A stretch of 64,000 nucleotides of DNA, taken from Halomonas shengliensis (GTDB taxonomy: Bacteria; Pseudomonadota; Gammaproteobacteria; Pseudomonadales; Halomonadaceae). The position numbers and the translations under genes are program-made. Shown piece after piece: positions 18,091-31,415 of the stretch. The stretch spans positions 124,001 through 188,000 of the forward strand of contig NZ_FNIV01000002.1 in assembly GCF_900104135.1 (NCBI RefSeq). The letters are read 5' to 3'. Each line of letters starts with the position of its first letter. The first letter of the stretch is position 1. The notes beneath the pieces are model-generated. The model was not told where the DNA came from. It did no database searches and was given only the letters and a program-made list of their open reading frames with translations.

Positions 18091-19323
18091 ATGAACCCCG
18101 ACCTCGACGCCCTCAAGCCCTACCCCTTCGAGCGGCTCGCCGCCCTCAAGGCCGGCCTCACGCCCCCCGCGGGGCTCGCGCACATCCCGCTGACCATCGG
18201 CGAGCCGCAGCACGCGCCCTACCCCGCGGCGCTCGAGGCGCTGCACGCCCACCAGGCCGACTTCGCCCGCTACCCAGCCACCGCCGGGCTTCCCGAGCTG
18301 CGCACCGCCATCGCCGGCTGGGCCAACCGGCGCTTCGCGCTCGCCGGGCTCGACCCCGAGGCACAGGTGCTGCCGGTCAACGGCACCCGCGAGGCGATCT
18401 TCGCCTTCGTGCAGGCGGCGCTGGACCGCACGCGCCCGGCCCGGGTGGCGATGCCCAACCCCTTCTACCAGATCTACGAGGGCGCCACCCTGCTCGCCGG
18501 CGGCGAGCCGCTCTACCTGGACTGCCGCGCCGAGAACGGCTTCCGTGCCGACCTCGACGCCGTACCCGCCGCCACCTGGCGCGAGGTGCAGGTCGTGTTC
18601 CTCTGTTCGCCGGGCAACCCCACGGGCGCGGTGACGCCGCTCGACGACTTCAAGCGACTCATTGCCCTGGCGGATGAGCATGACTTCATCATCGCCTCGG
18701 ACGAGTGCTATTCGGAGCTCTACCTGGACGAGGCCGCCCCGCCGCCGGGGCTACTGGAGGCCTGCGCGGCGCTCGGCCGCCACGACTACCGCCGCTGCCT
18801 GGTGTTCCACTCGCTCTCCAAGCGTTCCAACCTGCCGGGGCTGCGCTCCGGTTTCGTGGCCGGCGACGCCGCGCTGATCGCCCCCTTCCGGCGCTACCGC
18901 ACCTACCACGGCTGTGCCATGGCGCTCCCCGTGCAGCACGCCGCCATCGCCGCCTGGAACGACGAGGCCCACGTACGTGCCAACCGCGACGCCTACCGCG
19001 AGAAGTTCGCCGCGGTGACCGAGATCCTCGCCCCGGTGCTGGACTTTCCCACCCCCGAGGCGAGCTTCTACCTGTGGCCGGCGGTCCCGGGGGGCGACGA
19101 CGAGGCCTTCGCCCGCGAGCTCTTCACCCGGGCCCATGTCAGCGTGCTGCCCGGTTCCTATATGGGTCGTCCCGCCACCGACGACAGGATGGGCCGAGCC
19201 GGCACCGGCGACAGCGGCGCCAACCCCGGCCGCGGCCGGGTGCGCCTGGCGCTGGTGGCCGAAGTCGAGGCCACCGTCGAGGCGGCCCGCCGCATCCGCG
19301 ATGTCATCGAGAGGAGGCTGTGA
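18091..19323 (+). CDS. dapC: Succinyldiaminopimelate aminotransferase
   Basis: Fold-type I PLP aminotransferase that makes N-succinyl-LL-diaminopimelate in lysine and peptidoglycan precursor synthesis. The 410-residue protein has CSPGNPTG, SDECYSELY and the PLP-lysine block SLSKRSNLPGLRSG, and C-terminal NPGRGRVRLALV for carboxylate binding. A stretch of about ten extra residues (ATDDRMGRAGTGDSG) lies just before that last block. The assignment rests on family features and on its place before dapD and dapE. It overlaps the next gene by 1 bp (TGATG). Confidence 0.9.
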   Translation: MNPDLDALKPYPFERLAALKAGLTPPAGLAHIPLTIGEPQHAPYPAALEALHAHQADFARYPATAGLPELRTAIAGWANRRFALAGLDPEAQVLPVNGTREAIFAFVQAALDRTRPARVAMPNPFYQIYEGATLLAGGEPLYLDCRAENGFRADLDAVPAATWREVQVVFLCSPGNPTGAVTPLDDFKRLIALADEHDFIIASDECYSELYLDEAAPPPGLLEACAALGRHDYRRCLVFHSLSKRSNLPGLRSGFVAGDAALIAPFRRYRTYHGCAMALPVQHAAIAAWNDEAHVRANRDAYREKFAAVTEILAPVLDFPTPEASFYLWPAVPGGDDEAFARELFTRAHVSVLPGSYMGRPATDDRMGRAGTGDSGANPGRGRVRLALVAEVEATVEAARRIRDVIERRL

Positions 19324-19667
19324 TGATCACCCTGTACGGCATCAAGAACTGCGACACCTGTCGCCGCGCCCGCAAGGCGATGGACCACTCCGGCATCCCC
19401 TACCAGTACCACGACCTGCGCGAGGACGGCCTCTCCGCGGCACTGCTCGAGCACATCCTGGAGCAGGTGCCGGTGCTCACCGCGCTCAACAAGCGCAGCA
19501 CCACCTGGCGCAACCTCCCCGAGGAGGAGAAGCTGGCGATGGACGCCAACCGGGCCCGCGAGCTGCTGCTGGCCCACCCCACCCTGCTCAAGCGCCCGCT
19601 GCTGGACACCGGCGACGAGATCCGCGTGGGCTTCCGCGACGGCGACTACGACGACATCAAGGGCTGA
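19323..19667 (+). CDS. ArsC/Spx-family protein, YffB-like
   Basis: A 114-residue thioredoxin-fold protein of the ArsC/Spx family. It begins MITLYGIKNCDTCRRARKAM, with a CxxC-type pair (CDTC) where arsenate reductases have a single Cys, and has the family blocks LNKRSTTWRNL and LLKRPLLD. That pattern matches the E. coli YffB group, often next to dapD or dapE, whose function is not settled; I would not call it an arsenate reductase. It is coupled to dapC by a 1-bp overlap and precedes dapD by 50 bp. Confidence 0.85.
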   Translation: MITLYGIKNCDTCRRARKAMDHSGIPYQYHDLREDGLSAALLEHILEQVPVLTALNKRSTTWRNLPEEEKLAMDANRARELLLAHPTLLKRPLLDTGDEIRVGFRDGDYDDIKG

Positions 19668-19717
19668 AGCCCTTCCCGACTCCCCCTCTTCCCACTCGAC
19701 GCACGAGGACCCTCGAC

Positions 19718-20743
19718 ATGCTGAGCTTTGCACTCGGAACCGGCACCCAGAACACCCAGGGCGACTGGCTGGAGATCTACTACCCGGCACCGCTGCTCAA
19801 CCCCGACGACGGCCTGATCGCGGCGGTCAAGCAGGTGCTGGACGTGCCCGAAGGCAACGCCGCGGTGAGTTTCCTGCCCGAGCACTGCGCCGAGCTCGCG
19901 GGCGCGCTGAAGGCCGCGGGCCACGCCGAGCAGGCCGAGCTGGCCGAGGCCTTCGCCGGCGCCCAGCGCCCGCTGGTGGCGATGTTCCTGGCCGAGGACC
20001 TGCCGCCGCAGTCCGCACCCGAGGTCTACCTCAAGCTGCACCTGCTCTCCCACCGCCTGGTCAAGCCCCATGGCCTCGACCTCACCGGCATGTTCGGCCT
20101 GCTGCGCAACGTCGCCTGGACCAACGAGGGCGCCATCGATGTCCAGGAGCTGCCCGCCCGCCGGCTCAAGGCGCGCCTGGCCGGCCGCCACCTCTCGGTG
20201 GACTGCGTCGACAAGTTCCCCAAGATGACCGACTACGTGGTGCCCGGCGGCGTGCGCATCGGCGACACCGCCAGGGTACGCCTGGGCGCCTACCTGGGCG
20301 AGGGCACCACGGTGATGCACGAGGGCTTCGTCAACTTCAACGCCGGCACCGAGGGCCCCGGCATGATCGAGGGTCGCATCTCCGCCGGCGTGATGGTGGG
20401 CAAGGGCTCGGACCTGGGCGGCGGCTGCTCCACCATGGGTACCCTCTCCGGCGGCGGCAACATCGTCATCAAGGTGGGTGAAGGCTGCCTGATCGGCGCC
20501 AACGCCGGCATCGGCATCCCGCTGGGCGACCGCTGCACCGTGGAGGCGGGCCTCTACCTCACCGCCGGCGCCAAGGTCACCCTGCTCGACGACCAGGGCC
20601 AGGAGGTCAAGACCGTGGCCGCCCGGGAGCTGGCCAACCAGGACGACCTGTTGCTGCGCCGCAACTCCCAGAACGGCCGCATCGAGTGCCTCACCAACAA
20701 GAGCGCCATCGCGCTCAACGAGGCACTGCATGCCCACAACTGA
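19718..20743 (+). CDS. dapD: Tetrahydrodipicolinate N-succinyltransferase (long, Pseudomonas-type)
   Basis: DapD succinylates tetrahydrodipicolinate from succinyl-CoA. The 341-residue protein is the longer Pseudomonas-type form: an alpha/beta N-terminal half, then a left-handed beta-helix (about 175-300) with [19 protein letters not shown] and the conserved [15 protein letters not shown] region. ATG 19718 has ACGAGGA upstream. It overlaps dapE by 14 bp, so the two are translationally linked. Confidence 0.95.
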   Translation: MLSFALGTGTQNTQGDWLEIYYPAPLLNPDDGLIAAVKQVLDVPEGNAAVSFLPEHCAELAGALKAAGHAEQAELAEAFAGAQRPLVAMFLAEDLPPQSAPEVYLKLHLLSHRLVKPHGLDLTGMFGLLRNVAWTNEGAIDVQELPARRLKARLAGRHLSVDCVDKFPKMTDYVVPGGVRIGDTARVRLGAYLGEGTTVMHEGFVNFNAGTEGPGMIEGRISAGVMVGKGSDLGGGCSTMGTLSGGGNIVIKVGEGCLIGANAGIGIPLGDRCTVEAGLYLTAGAKVTLLDDQGQEVKTVAARELANQDDLLLRRNSQNGRIECLTNKSAIALNEALHAHN

Positions 20744-21899
20744 TCCCGGCGACCTCTCGCCCACCCTGCGGCTCGCCTTCGACCTGCTGGCACGCCCCTC
20801 GGTGACGCCGGACGACCTGGGCTGCCAGGCCCTGATGATCGAGCGCCTCGAGGCGCTCGGCTTCCACGTCGAGCGCCTGCCCTTCGGCGACGTCGAGAAC
20901 TTCTGGGCCACCCGCGGCCACCACGGCCCGCTGCTGGCCTTCGCCGGGCACACCGACGTGGTGCCCAGCGGCCCCCATACCCGCTGGGACTTCCCGCCCT
21001 TCGCGCCCTGCATCGACGACGAGGGCATGCTGCGCGGCCGCGGCGCCGCCGACATGAAGGGCAGCCTGGCGGCCATGGTCACCGCGGTAGAGCGCTTCCT
21101 CGCCGTCCACCCCGACCACCACGGGCGGCTGGGCTTTTTGATCACCTCCGACGAGGAGGGCCCCGCGGTGGACGGCACCCGCGCCGTGGTCGAGCAGCTG
21201 CGCGAACGCCATGAGCGGCTCGACTACTGCATCGTCGGCGAGCCCTCCTCCACCGCGCGCCTCGGAGACGTGATCAAGAACGGCCGGCGCGGCTCTTTGG
21301 GCGGGGTACTGCACATCCGCGGCATCCAGGGACACGTGGCCTACCCCCACCTGGCGCGCAACCCCATCCACCAGGCGCTGCCGGCGCTGGACGCCCTGGC
21401 CAGGGAGCACTGGGACGGCGGCAACGCCTTCTTCCCGGCTACCAGCTTCCAGGTCTCCAACGTGCGTGCCGGCACCGGCGCTACCAACGTCATCCCCGGC
21501 GAGGTGGAGGTGGTGTTCAACTTCCGCTTCTCCACCGAGGTGACCGACGAGGAGCTCCGCTCGCGCACCGAGGCGATCCTCGACGCCCACGGCCTGGACT
21601 ACGAGCTGGACTGGACGCTCAACGGCGAGCCCTTCCTCACCGCCGAAGGCGAGCTGGTGGAGGCGGCGCTGCGCGGGGTCGAGGAGGTCACCGGCCACAC
21701 CCCTGAGCTCTCAACCTCGGGCGGCACCTCGGACGGCCGCTTCATCGCCACCCTGGGCAGCCAGGTGGTGGAGCTGGGCCCCCTCAATGCCACCATCCAC
21801 CAGGTCAACGAGCGCGTGCCTGCCGCCGACCTGGACACCCTGAGCCGGGTCTACGAGGCGATCATGACGCATCTGTTCATCGACGGCGCCCGCCCCTGA
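20730..21899 (+). CDS. dapE: Succinyl-diaminopimelate desuccinylase
   Basis: DapE hydrolyses N-succinyl-LL-DAP to LL-DAP and succinate. The 389-residue M20-family dinuclear zinc enzyme shows the metal-binding blocks [24 protein letters not shown] and [11 protein letters not shown], the dimerisation domain (about 185-300), and the C-terminal [11 protein letters not shown] short N-terminal extension results from the overlap with dapD. It completes a dapC-dapD-dapE cluster. Confidence 0.96.
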   Translation: MPTTDPGDLSPTLRLAFDLLARPSVTPDDLGCQALMIERLEALGFHVERLPFGDVENFWATRGHHGPLLAFAGHTDVVPSGPHTRWDFPPFAPCIDDEGMLRGRGAADMKGSLAAMVTAVERFLAVHPDHHGRLGFLITSDEEGPAVDGTRAVVEQLRERHERLDYCIVGEPSSTARLGDVIKNGRRGSLGGVLHIRGIQGHVAYPHLARNPIHQALPALDALAREHWDGGNAFFPATSFQVSNVRAGTGATNVIPGEVEVVFNFRFSTEVTDEELRSRTEAILDAHGLDYELDWTLNGEPFLTAEGELVEAALRGVEEVTGHTPELSTSGGTSDGRFIATLGSQVVELGPLNATIHQVNERVPAADLDTLSRVYEAIMTHLFIDGARP

Positions 21900-21907
21900 G
21901 GAGCCCC

Positions 21908-22303
21908 ATGGCAAGCGAAGCCCGCTATCCCGACATCGAGGTCTACCTGGCCCAGGCGTCTCAGGACGCGCTGAACGACTGGCTCGGCGACACCCTCGCC
22001 GCCGCCCCCCTGGCCCCTGCCGGCAAGGGCAAGTGGCGCACCCGTGGCCGCCTGGGCGACAACGAGATCCCGGTGCTGCTGGTGGAGCGCGCCGCCGACG
22101 GCTACGCCAGCCTGTGGTTCGACAGCCCGCACACCCCCTGGGAGAGCGACGCCGCCTGCGCCCGGGCCGCGGCGGCCCGCCTGGCCTGCGAGGTGCGCTG
22201 CTCGCTGGGCGGCTGGCAGCCCGGCGACGACCCCGACCGCTTCCTGCGGGTGCTGCCGGACGGCAGCGAGGCACAGATCGACTGGCCCGACTCCGGCCAC
22301 TAG
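21908..22303 (+). CDS. Unknown protein, 131 residues, downstream of dapE
   Basis: I do not recognise this family. The 131-residue, Ala-rich soluble protein has no signal peptide or membrane segment. Notable blocks are KWRTRGRLGDNEIPVLLVERAADGY near the middle and LWFDSPHTPWESDAACARAA; the pattern of a framed Trp-rich beta region suggests a small alpha/beta domain. It begins 8 bp after dapE with a GAGGAG ribosome site and ends just before a terminator, so it is the last gene of the dap operon. Codon use matches its neighbours. Confidence 0.75.
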   Translation: MASEARYPDIEVYLAQASQDALNDWLGDTLAAAPLAPAGKGKWRTRGRLGDNEIPVLLVERAADGYASLWFDSPHTPWESDAACARAAAARLACEVRCSLGGWQPGDDPDRFLRVLPDGSEAQIDWPDSGH

Positions 22304-22310
22304 CCACAAA

Positions 22311-22341
22311 GACAGCGCCCCGCTCGAGGCGGGGCGCTGTC
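22311..22341. terminator. Bidirectional-type terminator after the dap operon
   Basis: A perfect 13-bp stem (GACAGCGCCCCGC and its complement) with a TCGAG loop. On the minus strand it is followed by TTTGT, so it fits best as the terminator for the gene ending at 22498 read leftwards, but it also closes the plus-strand dap operon 8 bp after its last stop. Confidence 0.8.
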
Positions 22342-22380
22342 GTGAAAGGCATGAAACAAGCGGTGTCTACAAGCAAGAAG

Positions 22381-22489
22381 CTGCCGAGCGATGGCCAGGC
22401 TAGGCGGAAGTGCGGCGTGAGAGCGGAGTTTACTTTAGTAAATGAGCATCTCGCGTCGCGCTTCCAACAACGCCTGGGCGAGCGCAGGC
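22381..22489. repeat. Long imperfect palindromic element, copy 1
   Basis: About 109 bp forming a long interrupted hairpin. Arms meet at 22433-22436 (TTTAC-TTTA-GTAAA at the centre) and pair further out through GGAAG/CTTCC, CCAGGC/GCCTGG and CTGC/GCAG. The centre GAGAGCGG...GAGCATC recurs at 53579-53703 with compensating changes. It starts 9 bp after the stop of the minus-strand gene at 22498. Confidence 0.7.
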
Positions 22490-22497
22490 GCGTCGAT

Positions 22498-22962
22498 TCA
22501 CGTAATCACCGTGACATCGTCGGCCTGCAGCCCCCGCTCGTTCTCGATGATGTGGTAACGCACCTTCTGCCCCTCGGCCAGGGTGCGATGGCCGCGCCCG
22601 CGGATGGCGCGGAAGTGCACGAAGACATCCTCCCCGCTATCGCGGGTGATGAAGCCGTAGCCCTTGTTGACGTTGAACCACTTCACCTCGCCGAGCTCGC
22701 GGTCATCGCTCTCGACCTCGGCCAGGTTGACCAGTTGCGGGGTGAGCACGTTGACGGCCAGGGTGCCGAGCAGCAGCAGCAGGAATACCGCCACGGCCGC
22801 GGCGGCGTAGACCACGGCGACGCCGCCGATGGCGAGGCTCTCGAACAGCGCCTCGGAGAGGGCGCCGCCGGCCAGGTGGATGAACAGGGCGATCAGCAGC
22901 GGCGCCGGGGCGGCGAGCAGCAGGCTGACCAGGATGCAACGAAACATGACCTTGCGATTCAT
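22498..22962 (-). CDS. Membrane-anchored cold-shock-domain protein
   Basis: A 154-residue protein with two N-terminal hydrophobic helices (about 6-30 and 40-70, the second Ala/Val/Leu-rich) followed by a cold-shock domain (about 88-154). The domain has the RNP motifs KWFNVNKGYGFI and DVFVHFRAI, the single-stranded nucleic acid binding face of CspA. The layout suggests an RNA-binding domain on the cytoplasmic side of the inner membrane. Start ATG 22962 has only a weak ribosome site. It is divergent from slyX with a 95-bp gap; its 3' side carries the palindrome and terminator described above. Confidence 0.88.
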   Translation of the reverse strand: MNRKVMFRCILVSLLLAAPAPLLIALFIHLAGGALSEALFESLAIGGVAVVYAAAAVAVFLLLLLGTLAVNVLTPQLVNLAEVESDDRELGEVKWFNVNKGYGFITRDSGEDVFVHFRAIRGRGHRTLAEGQKVRYHIIENERGLQADDVTVIT

Positions 22963-23057
22963 GGACTCGAATGACTCTCTTGTTGGGTGATGAACGACAA
23001 CAGCAATCACGGGAAGGTGCCACGGTGAACGGTGACACGCAGCGGCAGGATTCTAGC

Positions 23058-23303
23058 ATGAGCACGACGACGGCGCCCGAGGGGCTGGAGGCGCGCCTGG
23101 AGGCCCTGGAGAGCCGGATCGCCTATCAGGAGCACTGGCTCGACACCCTCGATGAGGCCGTCGCCACCCAGGAGCGGCGGCTTGCCCGGCTGGAGCGCAT
23201 CAACGACCTGATGCAGCAGAAGCTCCGCAACCAGCAGCAGGCGCTGCAGGAGGGCGATGCGGCACAACCTCGCCCCGAGGACGAGCTGCCGCCGCATTAC
23301 TGA
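23058..23303 (+). CDS. slyX: SlyX family protein
   Basis: An 81-residue coiled-coil protein: after a short N-terminal tail it has the SlyX pattern LEARLEALESRIAYQEHWLDT (written here only in part), VATQERRLARLE and the C-terminal PRPEDELPPHY, where the PPHY end is diagnostic. The function of SlyX is unknown. ATG 23058 has GGCAGGA eight bases upstream. It is followed by the first copy of the 95-bp intergenic element. Confidence 0.9.
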   Translation: MSTTTAPEGLEARLEALESRIAYQEHWLDTLDEAVATQERRLARLERINDLMQQKLRNQQQALQEGDAAQPRPEDELPPHY

Positions 23304-23379
23304 CACTCGCAGAGTTGGCAAGGTCACACGCCAGGCTAAGCTGTCCGCCTGGCCTGCGCGGCACTGAGTCGCGGCTTGC

Positions 23380-23474
23380 CCGGCGACAGTCCTCCGAGGA
23401 GGCGCTGTGAACCCCTCCCTGGGCGCTACCGACGCCATCCCTGGCGTAGGACCTCCTCTACGGACTCTCCCCGG
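23380..23474 (+). repeat. 95-bp palindromic intergenic element, copy A
   Basis: Between the convergent slyX and trxB. Outer arms CCGGCGACAGTCC and GGACTCTCCCCGG pair, then GAGGAGG pairs with CCTCCTC, enclosing a conserved core that itself holds the perfect hairpin ACGCCA-TCCC-TGGCGT. Same length and core as the copies at 51855 and 62543. Confidence 0.85.
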
Positions 23475-23528
23475 CGCCGCTCACCTCAGTGACATTGACA
23501 CTCAGCGCCTTTTCCCGGGTAGGAGGGA

Positions 23529-24569
<1,041 letters not shown>

Positions 24570-24589
24570 TTACGCGCCAGCGATCACCT

Positions 24590-24799
24590 CTACAGCACCT
24601 CGTCGTCGCGGCCCAGGCTCACCGCCAGCGCCTCGGGATCGGCAGGGTCGGCCTCGATGCGCACCTGGATCGGCGCACAGCACACATGGCAATCCTCCCA
24701 GGTCAGCTGGCTGCCCTGGGAGGGGTCCAGCAGCAGGTCGAAGGGGGCATCGCAGTAGGGGCAGCGCACCCGCCGCGGGATCAGCTCCTGCTCATGCAT
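24590..24799 (-). CDS. CPXCG-type small cysteine-rich protein
   Basis: A 69-residue protein with two CxxC-type pairs, [10 protein letters not shown] near residue 12 and [11 protein letters not shown] near residue 37, expected to bind one zinc. This is the pattern of the small 'CPXCG motif' family of unknown function found in many gammaproteobacteria. It lies upstream of trxB on the same strand (110-bp gap) and is divergent from acnA. Confidence 0.8.
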   Translation of the reverse strand: MHEQELIPRRVRCPYCDAPFDLLLDPSQGSQLTWEDCHVCCAPIQVRIEADPADPEALAVSLGRDDEVL

Positions 24800-24924
24800 G
24801 TTGGCTCCCCGGGCGTCGCCGGCCCGTCATCACGTGGGTGGAAACTGTTGCGGTGGACATGGCGGCGAAGGCCCGGCGTTTCAAGCGTCGGCTCCCGGAA
24901 CGATCGCCGGGGCCAGGCAGCCAT

Positions 24925-24945
24925 TGAAAAGGCTGCCTATCATGA
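24925..24945 (+). other. Hairpin in the acnA upstream region
   Basis: GGCAGCC and GGCTGCC form a 7-bp stem with an 8-nt loop in the 205-bp spacer before acnA. I see no promoter that I would defend here; the hairpin may lie in the leader or act as an operator. Confidence 0.35.
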
Positions 24946-25004
24946 CCATGTACACTCACACGACCAGGAAGGTTCGTTCACACTCCGCGACGAGGAGGAC
25001 TTCG

Positions 25005-27746
<2,742 letters not shown>

Positions 27747-27770
27747 GCCCTGCGCTCGGTGCCGCAGCAA

Positions 27771-27800
27771 AAGGCCCTGCCGGGAAACCGGCAGGGCCTT
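27771..27800. terminator. Terminator between acnA and maeA
   Basis: Perfect 13-bp stem (AAGGCCCTGCCGG and its complement) with a GAAA loop, ending in CTT on the plus strand and in TTTTGC on the minus strand. It can serve both convergent genes. Confidence 0.9.
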
Positions 27801-27821
27801 CTTGTCGGCGCTTGGTAGGAG

Positions 27822-29501
27822 TCAGAACGAGCGGCGACGATAGCGCCGGTACTCCGGCGTCCAGCTGTTGCGCTCGATGGCCTGGCGCAGCTTGATGCCG
27901 TTGGTCTTCAGCGCCACGCCCTCGCCCTGGGCCTGGCCGGCGACGTCGAAGGCGATCGCCTTGGAGAGCTCGCGGATCCAGGAGAGCGGCGGCAGCAACG
28001 CCCCTTCCCCCTCCTTGACGATGGGCGCCTCGCGGGCCAGCGCCCGGGAGGCCGCCATCAGCATGTCGTCGGTCACCCGGCTGGCCCCCGAGGCCACCAC
28101 CCCGAGGCCGATGCCCGGGAAGATGTAGGCGTTGTTGCACTGGGCGATGGGGATCGTGCGTCCCTCGTGCTCCACCGGCGGGAAGGGGCTGCCGGTGGCC
28201 ACCAGGGCGGCCCCATCGGTCCAGCGGATCACATCCGCGGGCAGCGCCTCGGCCTGGGAGGTGGGGTTGGAGAGCGGCATGATCACCGGCATCTCGCAGC
28301 CGGCGTGCATGGTGCGCACCACCTCCTCGGTGAAGATCCCCGGTCGCCCGCACACTCCGATCAGCACCGTGGGCTTGACCCGGCGGATCGTCTCGACCAG
28401 CTCCTGGCCGTCCCAGCCGTCGGTCGACGCGGCCTCGTGGGCCAGGCGGCGCTGGAAGTCGCGCAGCCAGTCCTGATCATCGGTGACCAGGCCCTCGCGG
28501 TCGACCATGTAGATGCGCGCGCGAGCCTCCTGCTCGGAGAGCCCCTCGGCCTGCATGGCCACCACCACCATCTCGGCGATACCGCAGCCGGCGGAGCCCG
28601 CCCCCACGAACACCACCCGCTGCTGGGCGATGCCCTCGTGGCGAGCCTGGCAGGCCGCCATCAGGGTGCCTACCACCACCGAGGCGGTACCCTGGACGTC
28701 GTCGTTGAAGCAGCACAACTCGTTGCGGTAACGCGACAGCAGCGGCACCGCGTTGGCCTGGGCGAAGTCCTCGAACTGCAGCAGCACGCCGGGCCAGCGG
28801 CGCTTCACCGCGGCGATGAACTCCGCGAGGAAGGCGTCGTACTCCTCCTGGGAGATGCGCGGATGCCGCCAGCCCATGTACATGGGGTCGTCCAGCAGCG
28901 CCTGGTTGTTGGTGCCCACGTCCAGCATGATCGGCTGGGTGTAGGCGGGACTGATGCCGCCACAGGCGGTGTAGAGCGCAAGCTTGCCGATGGGAATCCC
29001 CATGCCGCCGATGCCCTGGTCGCCAAGCCCCAGGATGCGCTCGCCGTCGGTGACCACGATCACCTTCACCTTGTCCTTGGTGGAGGAGCGCAGGATGTCA
29101 TCCATGCGGTCGCGGTCGCCGTAGTTGATGAACAGCCCGCGGTGGTTGCGATAGATGTTGGAGAACTCCTGGCACGCCTTGCCCACGGTGGGGGTGTAGA
29201 TGATCGGCAGCATCTCCTCGAGGTGCTCCGAGACCAGCCGGTAGTAGAGGGTCTCGTTGTCGTCCTGGATGGCACGCAGGTAGATGTGCTTGTCCAGATC
29301 GGTCTGGCACTGCTGATACTGGCGATAGGCCCGCTCCACCTGCTCCTCGATGGACTCCACGTTCTGGGGCAACAGGCCGATCAGATTGAACTCGATGCGC
29401 TCCTCACGGGTGAAGGCGCTGCCCTTGTTGAGCAGCGGCATCTCCAGCAGCGGGGGTCCGGCGTAGGGGATGTACAAAGGGCGCTTGGTGTCGGTGGTCA
29501 T
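27822..29501 (-). CDS. maeA: NAD-dependent malic enzyme (MaeA/SfcA type)
   Basis: Oxidatively decarboxylates malate to pyruvate. The 559-residue protein is the large, eukaryote-like malic enzyme: [60 protein letters not shown] (shown in part of the block), [22 protein letters not shown] and the nucleotide motif [14 protein letters not shown]. The C-terminal region keeps [11 protein letters not shown] and [16 protein letters not shown] preference is inferred from overall similarity. Convergent with acnA; both serve the TCA/anaplerotic node. Confidence 0.95.
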   Translation of the reverse strand: MTTDTKRPLYIPYAGPPLLEMPLLNKGSAFTREERIEFNLIGLLPQNVESIEEQVERAYRQYQQCQTDLDKHIYLRAIQDDNETLYYRLVSEHLEEMLPIIYTPTVGKACQEFSNIYRNHRGLFINYGDRDRMDDILRSSTKDKVKVIVVTDGERILGLGDQGIGGMGIPIGKLALYTACGGISPAYTQPIMLDVGTNNQALLDDPMYMGWRHPRISQEEYDAFLAEFIAAVKRRWPGVLLQFEDFAQANAVPLLSRYRNELCCFNDDVQGTASVVVGTLMAACQARHEGIAQQRVVFVGAGSAGCGIAEMVVVAMQAEGLSEQEARARIYMVDREGLVTDDQDWLRDFQRRLAHEAASTDGWDGQELVETIRRVKPTVLIGVCGRPGIFTEEVVRTMHAGCEMPVIMPLSNPTSQAEALPADVIRWTDGAALVATGSPFPPVEHEGRTIPIAQCNNAYIFPGIGLGVVASGASRVTDDMLMAASRALAREAPIVKEGEGALLPPLSWIRELSKAIAFDVAGQAQGEGVALKTNGIKLRQAIERNSWTPEYRRYRRRSF

Positions 29502-29588
29502 CTCAGCTCTCGATCGGTTTGACGGGAACGGGCCGTGGGCGCTCTACCGGCGCCTTTTCGGAACACTCTACCATGCCCGAAATCACCA

Positions 29589-29609
29589 CGCCCCGGCAGG
29601 GCCGGGGCG
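29589..29609 (-). terminator. Stem-loop 3' of the small secreted protein gene
   Basis: 9-bp perfect stem (CGCCCCGGC/GCCGGGGCG) with a 3-nt loop, followed on the minus strand by a mixed TGGTGATTTC tract. Plausible terminator for the gene ending at 29639. Confidence 0.5.
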
Positions 29610-29638
29610 CAAGATGCGGCGAAGGTAGCGCGGATGCG

Positions 29639-29968
29639 CTAGTCGAGATCCTCGAGCGTCACCACCAGGTCCCGTCGCGAGACGTCGACGCCCCAGAAGG
29701 TATAGGTGTCGTCGTCTTCATCGATCAGCCGAATGTCGAAGATGGGGCTCTTGTATCCCTGGAGATTGACGCGCTGCGTCGTTCCACTCGGCATCACATC
29801 GCTCCCCAGCACATCCTCTTCCCAGGAGGAGGCGTGCTCCGGACTGACATAGAGGTAGTAGATGGTGTAACCCGTCTCATTGGTGATATCGACGTAGTAG
29901 TCCTGGGCATGCGCCATCACGGCAAACAGCAGCAGGCACAGCGTCAGCGCCAAACGTTGAAACAGCAT
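29639..29968 (-). CDS. Small secreted protein of unknown function
   Basis: 109-residue precursor with a clear signal peptide (MLFQRLALTLCLLLFAVMAHA) leaving an 88-residue mature domain rich in Asp and Tyr. The motif NETGYTIYYLYVSP followed by SWEEDVLG and later FDIRLIDEDDDTY resembles a widespread but uncharacterised family of small secreted beta-domain proteins; the acidic DEDDDT loop could bind a cation, which is a guess. ATG 29968 has AAGGAACC upstream. It is slightly less GC-rich than its neighbours. Confidence 0.8.
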   Translation of the reverse strand: MLFQRLALTLCLLLFAVMAHAQDYYVDITNETGYTIYYLYVSPEHASSWEEDVLGSDVMPSGTTQRVNLQGYKSPIFDIRLIDEDDDTYTFWGVDVSRRDLVVTLEDLD

Positions 29969-30148
29969 GGTCGGTTCCTTGCGCAATGACAGCATCGTGG
30001 CCTTGCGGCCCTGTTCTTCTGCTTGAGGCGTGTCGCCGTGCCGCTGCCGACAGCCTTGAGACTACATATTAGCAGATACCATCGTAAATTCGTGCGCCTG
30101 GCGTGCCGCGTCACGCGGGTGCGAAAGCACGGTTCCGGGAGCGCCCCG

Positions 30149-31357
30149 TCAGCAGCCCTTGGCGACGGGCTTGCGCGCCGCCTCGCCGGTGAAGAACAGC
30201 GGCCGCAGGCGCACGCCGACCAAGTTGCCGGCGAACGCTGCCACCAGCCACACCCAGCCATGCAGGCTGCCGGAGGCGATGCCGCTGAAGTAGGCGCCGA
30301 TGTTGCAGCCGAAGGCCAGGCGCGCGCCGTAGCCGAGCAGCAGGCCGCCGATCACCGCCGCCGCGATGGACCGGGCCGGGATGCGGAAGCTGGGGGCGAA
30401 CTTGCCGGCCAGGGAGGCGGCGATCAGGGCGCCGACCAGGATGCCGATGTTCATCACGCTGGTGATGTCACGCCAGATCGTCGCCTCCAGCGCCGCGGCA
30501 TTCCAGGAGGCCTGCCAGTAGCCCCACTGGCTGACATCGCCGCCGATCGCCTCGAAGCCCTTGGCGCCCCACAGGGCGAAGGCCGAGGTGATCCCCCAGG
30601 GGCGGCCAGCCAGGGCCAGGGTGGCGAAGTTGAGCAGCGCCAGGGCCACGGCGCCGAACAGCAGCGGCCAGGGGCCGGTGAGCCAACGGCGGTTGCCGGT
30701 ATCGATCGCCGGGGCGCGCTCCAGGCCGCCGTGGCGACGCCTCTCCATGACCACGGTGAAGGCGGCGATGGCGGCGAAGAGTCCCAGGCTGACCACCAGG
30801 CCGCCGCCGACGCCGAACTCCCGCACCAGGGAGACCGGCTGGAAGGCGGGCAGGCTCTGCCACCAGGTGAAGTGGGCGGTACCGATCAGCGAACCGACGA
30901 TGAAGAACAGCAGGGTGATCAGCATGCGGGCGTTGCCGCCGCCGGCGGTGAACAGGGTGCCGGAGGCACAGCCGCCGCCCAGCTGCATGCCGATGCCGAA
31001 GAGGAAGGCGCCGACGATCACCGAGACGCCGATGGGCGACACGAAGCCATAGACCGACTGGCCGAACAGGCTGCCGGCGCCCAGCGCCGGGAAGAACAGC
31101 AGCACGGCGATGGCCAGCATCACCATCTGGGCGCGCAGGCCGCGGCCGCGGCGCTCGGTGATGAACACCCGCCAGGCGGCGGTGAAGCCGAAGGCGGCAT
31201 GGTAGAGCACCATGCCGAGCAGGCCACCGACCACCATCAGGGCGCCGAGACGCGCGCCGAAGGCGGTGCCCACGGCCAGGGCACCCAGCAGCAGGGCGCC
31301 GGCGGCGATGGCCGGCACGGAGACCCGCGCGGGGCGGGAAAGGGCGAGTTCACTCAT
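30149..31357 (-). CDS. YeeE/YedE-family (TsuA-like) thiosulfate/sulfur transporter
   Basis: A 402-residue inner-membrane protein with about ten to twelve hydrophobic helices. It carries the pseudo-symmetric cysteine motifs of the YeeE family: GIGMQLGGGCASGTLF near residue 125 and LAFGCNIGAYFSGIASGS near residue 355; such cysteines relay thiosulfate in the characterised TsuA. It ends in KGC. No tusA or yeeD partner follows, so the exact substrate is open. ATG 31357 has GGGAG upstream; an AT-rich promoter region with a palindrome lies before it. Confidence 0.88.
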   Translation of the reverse strand: MSELALSRPARVSVPAIAAGALLLGALAVGTAFGARLGALMVVGGLLGMVLYHAAFGFTAAWRVFITERRGRGLRAQMVMLAIAVLLFFPALGAGSLFGQSVYGFVSPIGVSVIVGAFLFGIGMQLGGGCASGTLFTAGGGNARMLITLLFFIVGSLIGTAHFTWWQSLPAFQPVSLVREFGVGGGLVVSLGLFAAIAAFTVVMERRRHGGLERAPAIDTGNRRWLTGPWPLLFGAVALALLNFATLALAGRPWGITSAFALWGAKGFEAIGGDVSQWGYWQASWNAAALEATIWRDITSVMNIGILVGALIAASLAGKFAPSFRIPARSIAAAVIGGLLLGYGARLAFGCNIGAYFSGIASGSLHGWVWLVAAFAGNLVGVRLRPLFFTGEAARKPVAKGC

Positions 31358-31415
31358 GGAGGGCTCCCACGAAGTCGTCGGGGGTCAGGGGTAACCCGGC
31401 ATGGTATCGCCCTCG

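Noticed and set aside
19323..19667. Arsenate reductase
   Set aside because: The CxxC start and the dap operon context fit the YffB-like group; no ars genes are nearby.
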